Below, one piece after another: positions 15,921 to 25,700 of a stretch of 64,000 bases of DNA. The first letter of the stretch is position 1. Each line of letters starts with the position of its first letter. A model generated the notes under the pieces. The model was given only the letters and a program-made list of their open reading frames with translations, did not search any database and was not told the DNA's origin. Source of the DNA: Mycolicibacterium fortuitum subsp. fortuitum (lineage in GTDB: Bacteria > Actinomycetota > Actinomycetes > Mycobacteriales > Mycobacteriaceae); contig NZ_AP025518.1 in assembly GCF_022179545.1 (NCBI RefSeq), positions 682,001-746,000 of the forward strand, in the 5' to 3' direction. The position numbers were made by a program, and so were the translations under genes.

Positions 15921-16781
15921 TCAGGTGCGGTCCCGGTATTCCTTGGGCGACACCCCGACCCGACGTCGGAAGGCGCTGGAGAAGTGGCTGGGCCGGGAAA
16001 AGCCCACCAATGTACTGATTTCGGTAATTGTTCGCGAGGTGTACCGGAGTAGATGCTTGGCACGTTCGAACCGTAAGTCCAGCAGATACTGGTACGGGGT
16101 GGTGTGGAAAGCGGCGCGAAACGCGGTGATGAAGACGGGTACCGACATGTTGGCTTGGTGTGCAAGGGTTTCGAGGCTGACCGTCGAGTCGATGCCATCT
16201 TTGAGCAACTCGATGACCTTTGAACGGCCGGCGGCATCGAGCGTGCCGGGTCGGCGTTCGACGCGCGGCGGCCGGTGCACAGCGCAGGTTTTGGCGATGA
16301 CCAGTCGCAGGGTTTCACCCACGGAGTCGGTGAGGAGTCGTGCGGCAATGTCGTCGCGGTCGGCGATTGCGTAGATGTGCTCGACCATCTGATGGATCAG
16401 CGAATTACGGTGTTTGATGCGAGGAACGAGCGTCGGCGCGCCGAGGACGTGGTCGGGGATGGTGATCTCGCAATACTCGACAGTGTCGCCGCAGACGAGG
16501 GCGGTGCACTCGTCGCCCGCTGGCACCACCCAGATGTCGCCAACCTTTGGCAGCGCCCGCCCTGTGGGCCCCCAATCCGGGTCCGTCTTTATGGATCTAA
16601 CTTTCCCGGCACGGTGCAGGAACAACAGGTGGTGGTCCTTGTCAAGACAGCACCATTCGGCCGTGCTATCGATCTGCTCGGTGGCGAACCTGATGGACAT
16701 GCCGCGCGTGTTGATTTGCCGCTCGCTCAACAGCATGCGTTGCTTCTGAGGCTGACCCTCGTTCCACGGTTTCATCTCCAC
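15921..16781 (-). CDS. AraC-family regulator, paralogue 1
   Basis: The 286-residue protein has an N-terminal cupin-like sensor domain (WCCLDKDHHLLFLHRAGKV ... GDIWVVPAGDECTALV) and a C-terminal AraC double helix-turn-helix (LAHQANMSVPVFITAFRAAF and ITEISTLVGFSRPSHFSSAF, ending FRRRVGVSPKEYR). Start GTG 16781 matches the MxMKPW start of the two other paralogues. It reads toward the gjpA-like gene, 142 bases away, and may regulate it. The inducer is unknown. Confidence 0.85.
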   Translation of the reverse strand: MEMKPWNEGQPQKQRMLLSERQINTRGMSIRFATEQIDSTAEWCCLDKDHHLLFLHRAGKVRSIKTDPDWGPTGRALPKVGDIWVVPAGDECTALVCGDTVEYCEITIPDHVLGAPTLVPRIKHRNSLIHQMVEHIYAIADRDDIAARLLTDSVGETLRLVIAKTCAVHRPPRVERRPGTLDAAGRSKVIELLKDGIDSTVSLETLAHQANMSVPVFITAFRAAFHTTPYQYLLDLRFERAKHLLRYTSRTITEISTLVGFSRPSHFSSAFRRRVGVSPKEYRDRT

Positions 16782-16954
16782 GCGTGAACTTCCTGAGTTA
16801 TCAACGGCTGTGTCAATCTGAGCAGCAGGGTAACGGTAGGAGTCGAGTGGAAGGTCGGTTTCGATTCAAAATCCCATCGTCCCTGACTGGGCGGCCGGAC
16901 GGACCTAACCCAGGGCATGTCCGTCCAGAGGAGGTTGGCCGCTTCAGGGAGCTG

Positions 16955-16999
16955 CTATTGGACCCACAGCAGCGCGTGAGGCCGTAACGCTAGAGTCAA
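16955..16999 (-). pseudogene. Remnant of a second gjpA-like gene start
   Basis: Behind a second copy of the gjpA leader and its AAAGGAG ribosome site, a TTG at 16999 begins LTLALRPHALLWVQ and then stops. The first residues match HLALRPYV of the intact gene. Nothing similar to the rest of gjpA follows, so this is a 5' fragment left after duplication and deletion. The remaining bases of the gap (16782–16954 and 17116–17197) hold nothing I can name. Confidence 0.55.
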
Positions 17000-17115
17000 C
17001 TCGATCTCCTTTGGTTCGGGCGAGGCATCAGCTGTGGCTGACCGGCCGAAAATACGGACCGAATTGCAGACGCGCATTCACATTCTTTTTGCCTTTCGAA
17101 ATATTCCGACCAGGG
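17000..17115. repeat. Leader sequence, copy 2 of a direct repeat
   Basis: This is the second copy of the gjpA leader (see 15779–15900). It now lies between the gjpA remnant and the divergent AraC paralogue 2, and it may act as that gene's upstream control region. Confidence 0.8.
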
Positions 17116-17197
17116 ATGTCGAGATGCGCAAGTCCGCCCGAACGGCCGGTCAGCGGGCGTAGCCTGACGCCGTTCGTGATCGTGATGGCTGGGGGTT

Positions 17198-18058
17198 GTG
17201 CGGATGGGGATGAAGCCGTGGGATGGAGACCGGCCGCTGACCCCACGCGTTGTGTTGGAGCAGAAGGATGTCGCGGCGCGTGGCCTGGCGTTCACCTTCG
17301 GCACTGAGCAGATATCAGAGCCGACGGATTGGTGCAGCTTCAGCGATACGCATCATCTGGTGTACGTATATCGCGGTGGCGCAATGCATTCGATGCAGAC
17401 CGCGCTCGATTGGGGGCCGTCGGGGCAAATGCTGCCGACCGTGGGCGACATCTGGTGGAAACCCGCAGGCGTCCCGTGCGCTGCCCTGGTCCAGGGCGAG
17501 ATCGCCGGATACTGCGAAATTGCCCTTCCACGCCGGGCCATCGGCGACACGGCACTGCTTCCCCGGATCAAATACCGAGACCCGCTGATGCATCACCTGG
17601 TCGAGGAGATCTACAGCGTCGCCGACCGTGATGATGCAATCGCACGGTTGCTCAGGGACTCCGTCGCCGAGACCATGCGTCTGCTGATCCGGGACAAATA
17701 TGCCGAGGCGCCGCCGAAGTCGCGTGAACACCGGACCTTCGATACCCGGACCCGCACGATGTTGGTGGACTACCTCAATGACAGCCTGGACTCGGATATC
17801 CACCTGGATGCGCTGGCGCAACTGACCGGGATGTCGGTCCAGGCGTTCATCGGCGCTTTTCGCCGGGCCTTTCACACCACGCCGTATCAGTTTCTACTCG
17901 ACCTGCGCATCGACCGCGCCAAGACGCTACTTTTGACCACGCAGCAGGCGGTCGCCGAAATCGCTTCGTCAGTGGGATTTTCGACGCCCAGCCATTTCGC
18001 CACAGCGTTCCGCCGCCGCGTGGGAATCTCCCCGAGCATCTATCGCCACCGCTCGTGA
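17198..18058 (+). CDS. AraC-family regulator, paralogue 2
   Basis: The 286-residue paralogue of the genes on either side has the same layout: cupin-like sensor half (WCSFSDTHHLVYVYRGGAM ... GDIWWKPAGVPCAALV) and AraC HTH half (LAQLTGMSVQAFIGAFRRAF, VAEIASSVGFSTPSHFATAF). The possible starts are GTG 17198, ATG 17204 and ATG 17210; the last two lie closest to the paralogues' MKPW start. Its stop codon abuts that of paralogue 3 on the other strand (TGA/TCA at 18056–18061) with no spacer, so transcription from the two must collide. Confidence 0.85.
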   Translation: MRMGMKPWDGDRPLTPRVVLEQKDVAARGLAFTFGTEQISEPTDWCSFSDTHHLVYVYRGGAMHSMQTALDWGPSGQMLPTVGDIWWKPAGVPCAALVQGEIAGYCEIALPRRAIGDTALLPRIKYRDPLMHHLVEEIYSVADRDDAIARLLRDSVAETMRLLIRDKYAEAPPKSREHRTFDTRTRTMLVDYLNDSLDSDIHLDALAQLTGMSVQAFIGAFRRAFHTTPYQFLLDLRIDRAKTLLLTTQQAVAEIASSVGFSTPSHFATAFRRRVGISPSIYRHRS

Positions 18059-18919
18059 TCAGCGGCAGTCGCGGAAGTTTCGCGGCGACGTCCCGACCCG
18101 GCGCCGGAACGCAGTCGCAAAGTGATTCGGTGTCGAGAACCCCACCATCGCGCTGATCTCGGTAACGGTCCGAGTGGTATCCAGCAGCAGCGACTTCGCG
18201 CGTTCGATCCGTCGATCCAACAGGTACTGGTAGGGCGTGGTGTGGAACGCGGCACGGAATGCCTTGATGAATCCGCCGACGGACATCTTCGCTTGCTGCG
18301 CAAGCATTTCGAGGGTGATCTCCGAGTCCATGCCGTCCTCGAGGAACTCGATGATCTTCGAGCGGGTGGGCGCATCCAGGACGTCGGGACGGTGCTCGGC
18401 GCGCTGCGGCGGATCCACTGTGTACATGTCGGTGAGCAACAGCCTCAGGGTTTCGCTCACCGAGTCGGTGAGGAGGCGGGCGAGCGCATCGTCGCGATCG
18501 GCGACCTCGTAGATGCGTTCCACCATCTGATGGATCAAGGGATCGCGGTGTTTGACGCGGGGAATCAATGTCGTCTCGCCGAGGAGCTGATCGGGGATGG
18601 CGATTTCGCAGTACTCGGCGGTATCGCCTTCGACCAGCGATGCACATTTGTCCCCGGCCGGCACCACCCAGATGTCGCCCACGTTGGGCAGCGTCCTGCC
18701 CGACGGGCCCCAGTCCAGATCCGTCTCCATCGAGTGCAGGCGTCCCGCACGATGCACATAGACAAGGTGGCGGGCGTCGTCGAGGCAGCACCAATCCGTG
18801 GTGGTGTGAATCTGCTCGGTGGCGAACCGCAGGGACAGGCCGCGGGTAGTGATGGCCCTTTCGCCGAGTACGACGCGCCGGGTCATGGGGCGGTCTCCGG
18901 TCCACGGCTTCATCGCCAC
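18059..18919 (-). CDS. AraC-family regulator, paralogue 3
   Basis: The third 286-residue copy is closest by eye to paralogue 1 (shared GDIWVVPAGD, ATEQI.T..WCCLDD, FRAAFHTTPYQYLLD). The sensor domain (residues 1–160) and two helix-turn-helix units (about 190–286) are intact. The GTG start gives MAMKPW. The upstream gap (18920–19156) holds a CCGGCCGAAAAT block at 19033–19044 that also occurs in both gjpA leaders, a candidate site for one of these regulators. Confidence 0.85.
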   Translation of the reverse strand: MAMKPWTGDRPMTRRVVLGERAITTRGLSLRFATEQIHTTTDWCCLDDARHLVYVHRAGRLHSMETDLDWGPSGRTLPNVGDIWVVPAGDKCASLVEGDTAEYCEIAIPDQLLGETTLIPRVKHRDPLIHQMVERIYEVADRDDALARLLTDSVSETLRLLLTDMYTVDPPQRAEHRPDVLDAPTRSKIIEFLEDGMDSEITLEMLAQQAKMSVGGFIKAFRAAFHTTPYQYLLDRRIERAKSLLLDTTRTVTEISAMVGFSTPNHFATAFRRRVGTSPRNFRDCR

Positions 18920-19156
18920 ACGCGTACCTCCTGCGCGCTGTCGGCTGCGTCAATCCGGATCGGAGCGTAGCGATGCGCAGAACCGTGGGAGGGCGTTTTC
19001 GCCTTGAAGCACTGATCGGTGGGCACTGCCCGCCGGCCGAAAATTCTTCTTAGTTTTCTCTTATTTACGTGATCAATTTGTGACCAATGACCTGCGCAAA
19101 CACGCCGACGAAATGGTTGACACGTTTCTGAGGAAACTCGTAGATCGGGGGAGGGG

Positions 19157-19879
19157 TTGCTGCGTGTCGGCAGAAGTGCCCGTATGGTGCCCCGTGTGGG
19201 CCGACATGCATTAGCCAGCCCCAGCCAGCGCAAACTGCCGGCTGTTGCGGCTGCGATCCTTGCACCGGTCGCTGCGTTCTTCGTCAGTGGTGGAGATGCC
19301 TCTCCGTACCGCGCCGAGGACACCACCAAACCCGTTGCCCAACCGGTGGCCGATCAAGCCTCCCTGTGCTGCATGGAGATCGTGGCCGCGTCGGCACCGG
19401 CCGCGTCGCCCCCGTCGGTGCAGACCCTGGCCTTGAGTTCGGGCAATGAACAACCCGCCGCCGCTTCACGCTGGCGCGTCATCAACATCCCGCAGCTGCT
19501 CCCCATCGGTCTCGCCCCGGAACGCGGCCTTCAGGTCAAGACCATCCTGGCGTCGCGCGCCGTCAGCGCCGACTTCCCCGAAATCCACGACATCGGCGGC
19601 GTCCGTCCGGACGCCCTGCGCTGGCACCCGGACGGCCTCGCGCTCGACGTGATGATCCCGAACCCGAGCAGCGCCGCGGGCATCGCGCTCGGCAACCGGA
19701 TCGTCGCCTATGCCCTGAAGAATGCCGATCGTTTCGCCCTCCAGGACGCCATCTGGCGAGGCACCTACTACACGCCCGACGGCGGAGCCAAGGCCGGCGG
19801 CTACGGCCACTACGACCACGTCCACCTGACCACCAAGGGCGGTGGTTACCCGACGGGCGGGGAGCTCTACCTCCGCTGA
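19157..19879 (+). CDS. Exported peptidase-fold protein (Rv0320-like)
   Basis: The 240-residue product has a basic N-terminus, a hydrophobic signal segment (LPAVAAAILAPVAAFFVSG) and a low-complexity linker. From about residue 125 it has a C-terminal domain of the kind found in Rv0320 and related mycobacterial proteins. WHPDGLALDVMIP and GHYDHVHL place His and Asp seven residues apart and then a second His, as in zinc D,D-peptidases of the M15/Hedgehog fold. Cell-wall peptide cleavage is therefore possible but unproved. TTG 19157 has a strong GGGGGAGGGG site. ATG 19184 is an alternative that shortens the signal region. Confidence 0.72.
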   Translation: MLRVGRSARMVPRVGRHALASPSQRKLPAVAAAILAPVAAFFVSGGDASPYRAEDTTKPVAQPVADQASLCCMEIVAASAPAASPPSVQTLALSSGNEQPAAASRWRVINIPQLLPIGLAPERGLQVKTILASRAVSADFPEIHDIGGVRPDALRWHPDGLALDVMIPNPSSAAGIALGNRIVAYALKNADRFALQDAIWRGTYYTPDGGAKAGGYGHYDHVHLTTKGGGYPTGGELYLR

Positions 19880-19924
19880 GCGTGTCGGCCGATCGCCGCT
19901 GCGCACGACGTTTAGATTCGCGTC

Positions 19925-20839
19925 GTGGCGCGCAGAATGTCGTTCCGCCGGGCGCGGTCGGTGATGAGCGCCGAGATCGCCTCGATCCGCCGCACCGACC
20001 CCGACCTTGATGCCGGCGACATCGCCGGCTTCACCCTGCCGATCCTGGTCCGCGCTTTGGGCGTGATCGCCATCGGCCTGGTGCCGCTGCTGGTGGTCCG
20101 CAACGGGGAAACCGCGAATGAGCAACTGGTCCCGGTCATCGGATCCCTGGCGCTGGTGATCATCTGCGCGGCGGTGGTGGCCTGGTTGATCTCGATTTTC
20201 ATCTCCGGGCTGGTCGTCATGATCCTTTACCGGACCCGGCCGTCGTCCTCGTCGCGATTGGTGATGCGCATCCTCACCGACTCCTTCATGCGCATCGACG
20301 ACTCCACCTCGGCGCTGATGCTGCTGGCTCTGTTGGCCGGATTGCTCTCGCTCGCGTTCGGCCTGCCGACGCGCAGCGGTGACGAGTTGGCCAACTCCGT
20401 ACTCGACGATCTGCTGGCGGCGCAGATCGGAGTGCTGTTGGTGGCGTTGGGCTTCGCATTCGTCGCCGAATCGATCCGCTCGGCCGCAGACATCGTCGAT
20501 GACCAGTCGCTGCTGCTGGCCTGGCCGTGGGCACTGGTCATCGCGTGCCTGAGTTGGGTGTTGGCCACCGTGGCCGGCCCGTTCGAAGCCACGCGCATGC
20601 TGACCATTCTGTTGCATGAATGGCTGCCCGCCGTCGTCGACGGCCGGCCCAGCGCCCAGGTGATCGCCGAACTGGTTCCGCCCTCGGCACGATGGTGGGT
20701 GGCCTTCGGGCCGCTGCCGATCATCGCCGCGATCTGGGCTTATGAGGCATACCGGCGCGGCGGGTTCCTTGCCCTGCGCCAGTTCTTCTCCGACGACGGC
20801 CCTGCCGGCTCGCCGGGCACTCCGCGCGACAGCAACTGA
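19925..20839 (+). CDS. Polytopic membrane protein, unknown function
   Basis: The 304-residue protein begins at GTG 19925. After a basic cytoplasmic start it has about six to seven membrane segments, in pairs: LVRALGVIAIGLVPLLVV and LVIICAAVVAWLISIFISGL, then LMLLALLAGLLSLAFGL, GVLLVALGFAFVA, and ALVIACLSWVLATVAG and further C-terminal spans. No transporter or enzyme signature is visible. It is followed 30 bases later by an ABC exporter in the same direction, so the two may work together. That link is by position only. Confidence 0.6.
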   Translation: MARRMSFRRARSVMSAEIASIRRTDPDLDAGDIAGFTLPILVRALGVIAIGLVPLLVVRNGETANEQLVPVIGSLALVIICAAVVAWLISIFISGLVVMILYRTRPSSSSRLVMRILTDSFMRIDDSTSALMLLALLAGLLSLAFGLPTRSGDELANSVLDDLLAAQIGVLLVALGFAFVAESIRSAADIVDDQSLLLAWPWALVIACLSWVLATVAGPFEATRMLTILLHEWLPAVVDGRPSAQVIAELVPPSARWWVAFGPLPIIAAIWAYEAYRRGGFLALRQFFSDDGPAGSPGTPRDSN

Positions 20840-20869
20840 CCCACGAGTTAGCCTTCGCGGGAAAAGGGG

Positions 20870-22699
20870 GTGCGTGTGGCCGCACTGGCATCGTCGCTGC
20901 ACCTGGTGTGGCGCAGTCTGGGCATGTTACGTGCGGTCCGGGGAGTACTCGCCCTGCTGTTGGTCATCGGCGTGATCGCTTCGGCCCTGCCGTATGTCAC
21001 GGTGGCCGCGTTCGGGCCGATGGTCCAGGTCATTTCCGAGGCCGGGAACGCTGGAAACCTCAGCGGTGTATGGGCTTTGAGTGGTCCGCTGGTCGCCCGT
21101 CAAGACGGGCTCCTACATCACCTGGCCGGTCCGGTGCCCTTCGCCGTGCTGTTGGCGGTGTGGGCCGCCTCGCTGGTGCTGACCCAGCTCATGTATTTCG
21201 TCAACGCCTGGATCGGCGCTCGGGTGGAGCGGGTTCTTTTGGTCGATATCCGCCAGCGCGTCCACGATCACCTGCAGTCGCTGTCCCTGGACTTCTTCCT
21301 TGGGTCGCGCAGTGGCGAGCTGATGCACCGGGTGATTACCGAATCTGCCGGTGTGCAAAGGCTTCTGACCGACTGCCTGCTGCCACCGCTGATCGACATG
21401 GTCGTGCTCGTGGTGGTGATCAGCTACCTGCTGGCCCTTTCCTGGCAGATGACCGTGGCGGCGTTGATACTCACCCCGCTGGCGTTGCTCACCCTCAGGT
21501 TCGCCGGCCGCCACGTGCAGGCGGTGATGCGGCGCGTGATGAACGCCGAGCGGGCGATGGCGACTGAGGTCGAGCAGACTATCAGCGGCATCGCCGAGAT
21601 CCAGATGTTCAACGCGCAGTCGGTCCGGAGTAACCGGTTTCATGCGGCCTCCGAGGAAGCCGCGAGGGGATCGGCGGCCTCCGTGGTGTGGATGCAGGCC
21701 ACCGTCAACGGCTCGCAGATCTTCGTCGCGCTCAGCACTGTGGTCGTCCTTCTGGTGGGCGTCGGCCTCAGTGGGCATTTCGGACTGACGTTCGCGGGCC
21801 TGTTGGTCTTCGCAGGCGTGGTGCCCGTGATGTTCAGTGCCGCACAACGGGTTCTGGGGGCGTACACCACTTACCAGTCACTGGCACCCAATGTGACGTC
21901 CACTTACGAGCTGCTGGACACCGGGCCGTCGGTGCGCGAGGCCGAGCACGCCGTAGCGCTGGGCGAGGTGCACGGCAACCTCGTCTTTGAGGACGTGACC
22001 TTCGGCTACGTACCCGGCGAGAATGTCCTTGAAGGCTTGTCGTTCACTGTCGCCGAGGGGGAGACGATAGGCCTGGTCGGTGGCATCGGTTCAGGGAAAT
22101 CGACGGTGTTCAACCTGATGTTGCGGTTCTGCGACCCGCAACATGGTCGAATACTGTTGGACGGCAATGATATCTCGACCGTAACCAGCGAGTCGCTGCG
22201 CGATCAGGTTTCCAAACTTGCCCAGTTCCCCTTCTTCACCAAGGACACCATCCGGGAGAACATCCGCTTGGCGCGACCGGACGCCACCGACGCCGACGTC
22301 GAGGAAGCCTGCACCGCGGCGCACATTCACTCCGTCATCACGAGGAAGATGTACGACGGCTACGACACCATGGTGGATGTGCAGGTGCCTTCCGGCGGGC
22401 AGAAGCGGCTGATCGCGCTGGCTCGCTGCCTGCTCCGCCGGCCCGAGGTGCTGTTGCTCGACGAGCCCACCGAGAACCTCGACGCCGACCAGCGAGCCCG
22501 GATGATCGGAGTTATCCGCGGCTACGCGAAAGACCGTACCTGTCTGGTGATCAGCCACGATCTCGATTTCATCGCCGCAGTGGCCGACCGGATCCTGGTG
22601 CTCGAGGACGGGCACATCACCCAGAGCGGTGATCATCAGACCCTCATGGCCCAGGACGGCTTGTATCAACGGTTGCACGAGGTACAGAACGGGAACTGA
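20870..22699 (+). CDS. ABC exporter, fused membrane and ATPase domains
   Basis: The 609-residue half-transporter carries a six-span membrane domain (residues 1–320) followed by an ATPase domain. Walker A is GGIGSGKST, the Q-loop region is SKLAQFPFF, Walker B is VLLLDEPTENLD and the switch His is in VISHD. The signature reads VPSGGQKR, with Pro-Ser in place of the usual Leu-Ser, and lacks the usual preceding Gly-Glu context. It should work as a homodimer or pair with an unseen partner. The substrate is unknown. GTG 20870 follows a purine-rich AAAAGGGGG stretch. The gene is convergent with the giant-protein operon, ten bases apart. Confidence 0.85.
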   Translation: MRVAALASSLHLVWRSLGMLRAVRGVLALLLVIGVIASALPYVTVAAFGPMVQVISEAGNAGNLSGVWALSGPLVARQDGLLHHLAGPVPFAVLLAVWAASLVLTQLMYFVNAWIGARVERVLLVDIRQRVHDHLQSLSLDFFLGSRSGELMHRVITESAGVQRLLTDCLLPPLIDMVVLVVVISYLLALSWQMTVAALILTPLALLTLRFAGRHVQAVMRRVMNAERAMATEVEQTISGIAEIQMFNAQSVRSNRFHAASEEAARGSAASVVWMQATVNGSQIFVALSTVVVLLVGVGLSGHFGLTFAGLLVFAGVVPVMFSAAQRVLGAYTTYQSLAPNVTSTYELLDTGPSVREAEHAVALGEVHGNLVFEDVTFGYVPGENVLEGLSFTVAEGETIGLVGGIGSGKSTVFNLMLRFCDPQHGRILLDGNDISTVTSESLRDQVSKLAQFPFFTKDTIRENIRLARPDATDADVEEACTAAHIHSVITRKMYDGYDTMVDVQVPSGGQKRLIALARCLLRRPEVLLLDEPTENLDADQRARMIGVIRGYAKDRTCLVISHDLDFIAAVADRILVLEDGHITQSGDHQTLMAQDGLYQRLHEVQNGN

Positions 22700-22708
22700 C
22701 AGCGGCGA

Positions 22709-25700
22709 TCACAGGTAGAAGTGGTCGGCGTACACCAGCCGCTCGGTGGGAGTGAGGCCCGGTGTGCCCGGAGTCTCATCGGCAGAGAGGATTTCGTACT
22801 CCTCGATCTGCACGCGCAGGTCGTCGGAGTCGCCCGGGGTCAGCAGCTGCTCTGCCGGTTCCAGGGCCAGCTCTGCCGTCCACGTCGCTTTGTAGGTGGT
22901 TGCGTCGACACCGGCCAGCGCGCACGGCACCTCCGTTCCGCTCTTCCATTCCAGATCCGAACCCGACGTCTTGCCTCGGGTCTGCAGCGTCGCGACCACG
23001 CGGTGGGACTTGATCAGCAGCGGTGCGAGTTGTTCGGGTTTGTCGGGGCGGCTCGCCGGCAGCGTGAGCCCCGGGGCGTTGGTCGCCGAGCTGACGCCGG
23101 TGATGCTGACGCGGACGTGATCCTTGTCCGGACGGCTCAGTGTGCCGATCCGTTCGGGCGGCAGTTGGACGAAATCGGTGGCCACCACCTGGGAGAACTC
23201 CATCCCGGCAATCGAATTCGGTTGATAGCGCGCCACGGCCAGCCGCAGGAAGGGCCAGCTGGCCCCGGCCGACTCGAAGACGGCGTCGACGTACCAGCGT
23301 TTGCGGCCCGGATCGAATTCGGGGGTGTAGGCGTAGGCGTTGATCACCTTGTCACCTGCGGTCGGGCTGCCGGGCTTGATCACATGCAGTTCGGGCCGGC
23401 CCGGAAGGCTTTCGGGCTTCAGGTTCAACTGCACGGCCCGCTGCTGCCAGGCCGTGAGCACTGGCACCTCATAAGAATTGGCGATCTTGGAGCTGACCAA
23501 GATCGGATCGCGGGCCCACAGGCTGACCGTGTCGGTCTTGTCTTTCGCCAACTCCGGATCACCCGTGGCGATGACCGCCAGCATCTCACCGTCGCCGCTG
23601 GAGAACCACGGCCGGTCCAGCCAGATCCGCACGCCGCTGCGACGGCTGCGCCGGATCGCGAACGGATGCTCGGGTTCGGTGGTCTGATCCCACTGGAACA
23701 TCGGAATCACGTCGTGCACCACCGGCGGAGCCGGGACCGCCGAGCTGGGGATGTTGACCTCGACGGGGTTGCCCAGCGATGCGGTGTCGTCGGTCTTCGG
23801 CAGCTCGTCAGGCAGGAAGAACTCGCGGTAGCGAGATGATCCGTGCAACTGGTAAGTCACCTTGCGCGCCTTGGTGTCCGGCAGCGTGTGGACGGCGCGC
23901 CGGAGGGGCACCTCGGCGTCACGTGTGCCGACGTGTTTGGCGGAGTTGGGATTGAACGTCAGCAGTGAGAAGCGTTCGTTCTCCTCGATGTTGTGCTTGA
24001 CTACCACTTCCCGCGTCGTTCGGGACGACGGCTCGGGTGCAGTCGGATCATCGACGGGCTCAGCCCATTCCGCGCGCAGCTCGACCTTGTCGGTGCTGGC
24101 GCCGTGGACGTCGAGCACACCGTCCAGGTTGGCGGCGACGATGTTGGCTGATCGAGGTTCGGCGACCAGCCGCGAGATCTTCGGCGGTATCGCCGGCCGG
24201 GCCGTGGCATGGACCAGGCGCAGATCCTCATCCGGGGTCAGCCACCACAGCCAGCCGTCACGGGCTGCGGCCGCCAGCACCTGGCGGTCGGCGTCCGGCA
24301 CGTTGGGATCGTTGATCGGGCTGGTGACCCACAGGCCCATCTTCTTCAGATGGGCATCGTCGAGTGTGGAGGACACCTTGACCGCAACCTGCTCGCCGGG
24401 CGGCAGGCCGACGCGGATGACGTTGCCGTCCTGCTCGGCATCCAGACGGGGCGCACTGTGCAATACCAACCGCAGCGGCTGCAGCAGGGGCCAGTCACCC
24501 GCGTATTTGAGCGTGACCGACTGCAGCACCCGAGGATTCGTGAACTTGTGATCGGCGCCGGCGTCGTAGAACACCAGCGCCACACCGTCGGCCATCGGAT
24601 CCGGCAGGTACGGCACCAAGAGGTTGTCGACGTCGTGCACGATGTACTGCCCGGCGGCGGGCTGCACTTCGGGATCCTGGATCTGCTCCAGAGTCTTCGG
24701 CTCGGTGACGTTGGGCATCGACAGCAGCTTGATCCCCGGCTGAATGACCCGGCGCTTCGGATTGTCGATGTCCTGGACTTCCTTGTAGAACAGGCTGCCA
24801 CGCTCCTTGAGCGCGATCGCGTAGGCCCGCGCCACCTTGCCTTCCCGCATCAGCTGATCCAGGCGGCCGTCCTGCTCGGCTTCCAGCTCGCTGCCCTTGG
24901 GTGGCACGATGTGACGCTCGGTCACGCCCGGTGCGCTCGTCAATCCGGTACGGATCACCATGCGCTGCAGGGATTCCCCGGGCACATAGGCCACTCGCGG
25001 TACGAAGGTGGGCGCGGTGATCGGATCCCATCGCAGGAACGGTTTGGGCACGGTGACGGTCGCGGCGTCAGCGTCGGCGATCAACTTGGCCAGATCCTCT
25101 TCCGAGGTGTCCAACTCCGGGCGGACCCGCACCGAGGCTGCGCTCTCCATCACCGAGGCCATCGCCCGCTCGGCCTCGGCCCGCACCCCGCCACCAGTGC
25201 CCAAAGTCGGGGCGCGCAGCTTGTCCCGAGACCGTAGGTCTGCTGTCACGCTGGCGTTGTCGCGGGCCAGCATCTTCGTACGAACGCTGTCGAGGTGCCC
25301 TTTCGCAGCCAGGATCTGGGCTTCTGAAACCTCAGGAGGTAGGTCCCTGTTCATCGGGACACTGTTGCCAGCCAGATCGACCCCGGCGATACGGAAGGAG
25401 TACCGGCACCCGTACCGCAACGCAGGCAACGACCCGTGCTTGGCGCTCGACCGCACCCCGAGGCCCGGATTCACCGTGGTCTCCTGTTCGTCGGTGATGC
25501 GCTCTCTGCCGGGCTCCGCATGGTCGGAAGGATTGTGGATCACCAGCTTTCCCGGCCGGGGAGCCGACAAACTCCAACCGTCCCAGCCGGCCAGCACCTC
25601 GTGGACGTAGAAGGGATTGTTGACCGGGTCGCCCGGAACCTGACTCAGCGGCGGGTTTTGCAGGTGGCCGACGTCGTCGTTGGACTTGAAGATCTCGTTC

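Noticed and set aside
18920..19156. Riboswitch upstream of the Rv0320-like gene
   Set aside because: The gap is AT richer and near a wall-enzyme gene, but I found no conserved riboswitch core or convincing stem set.
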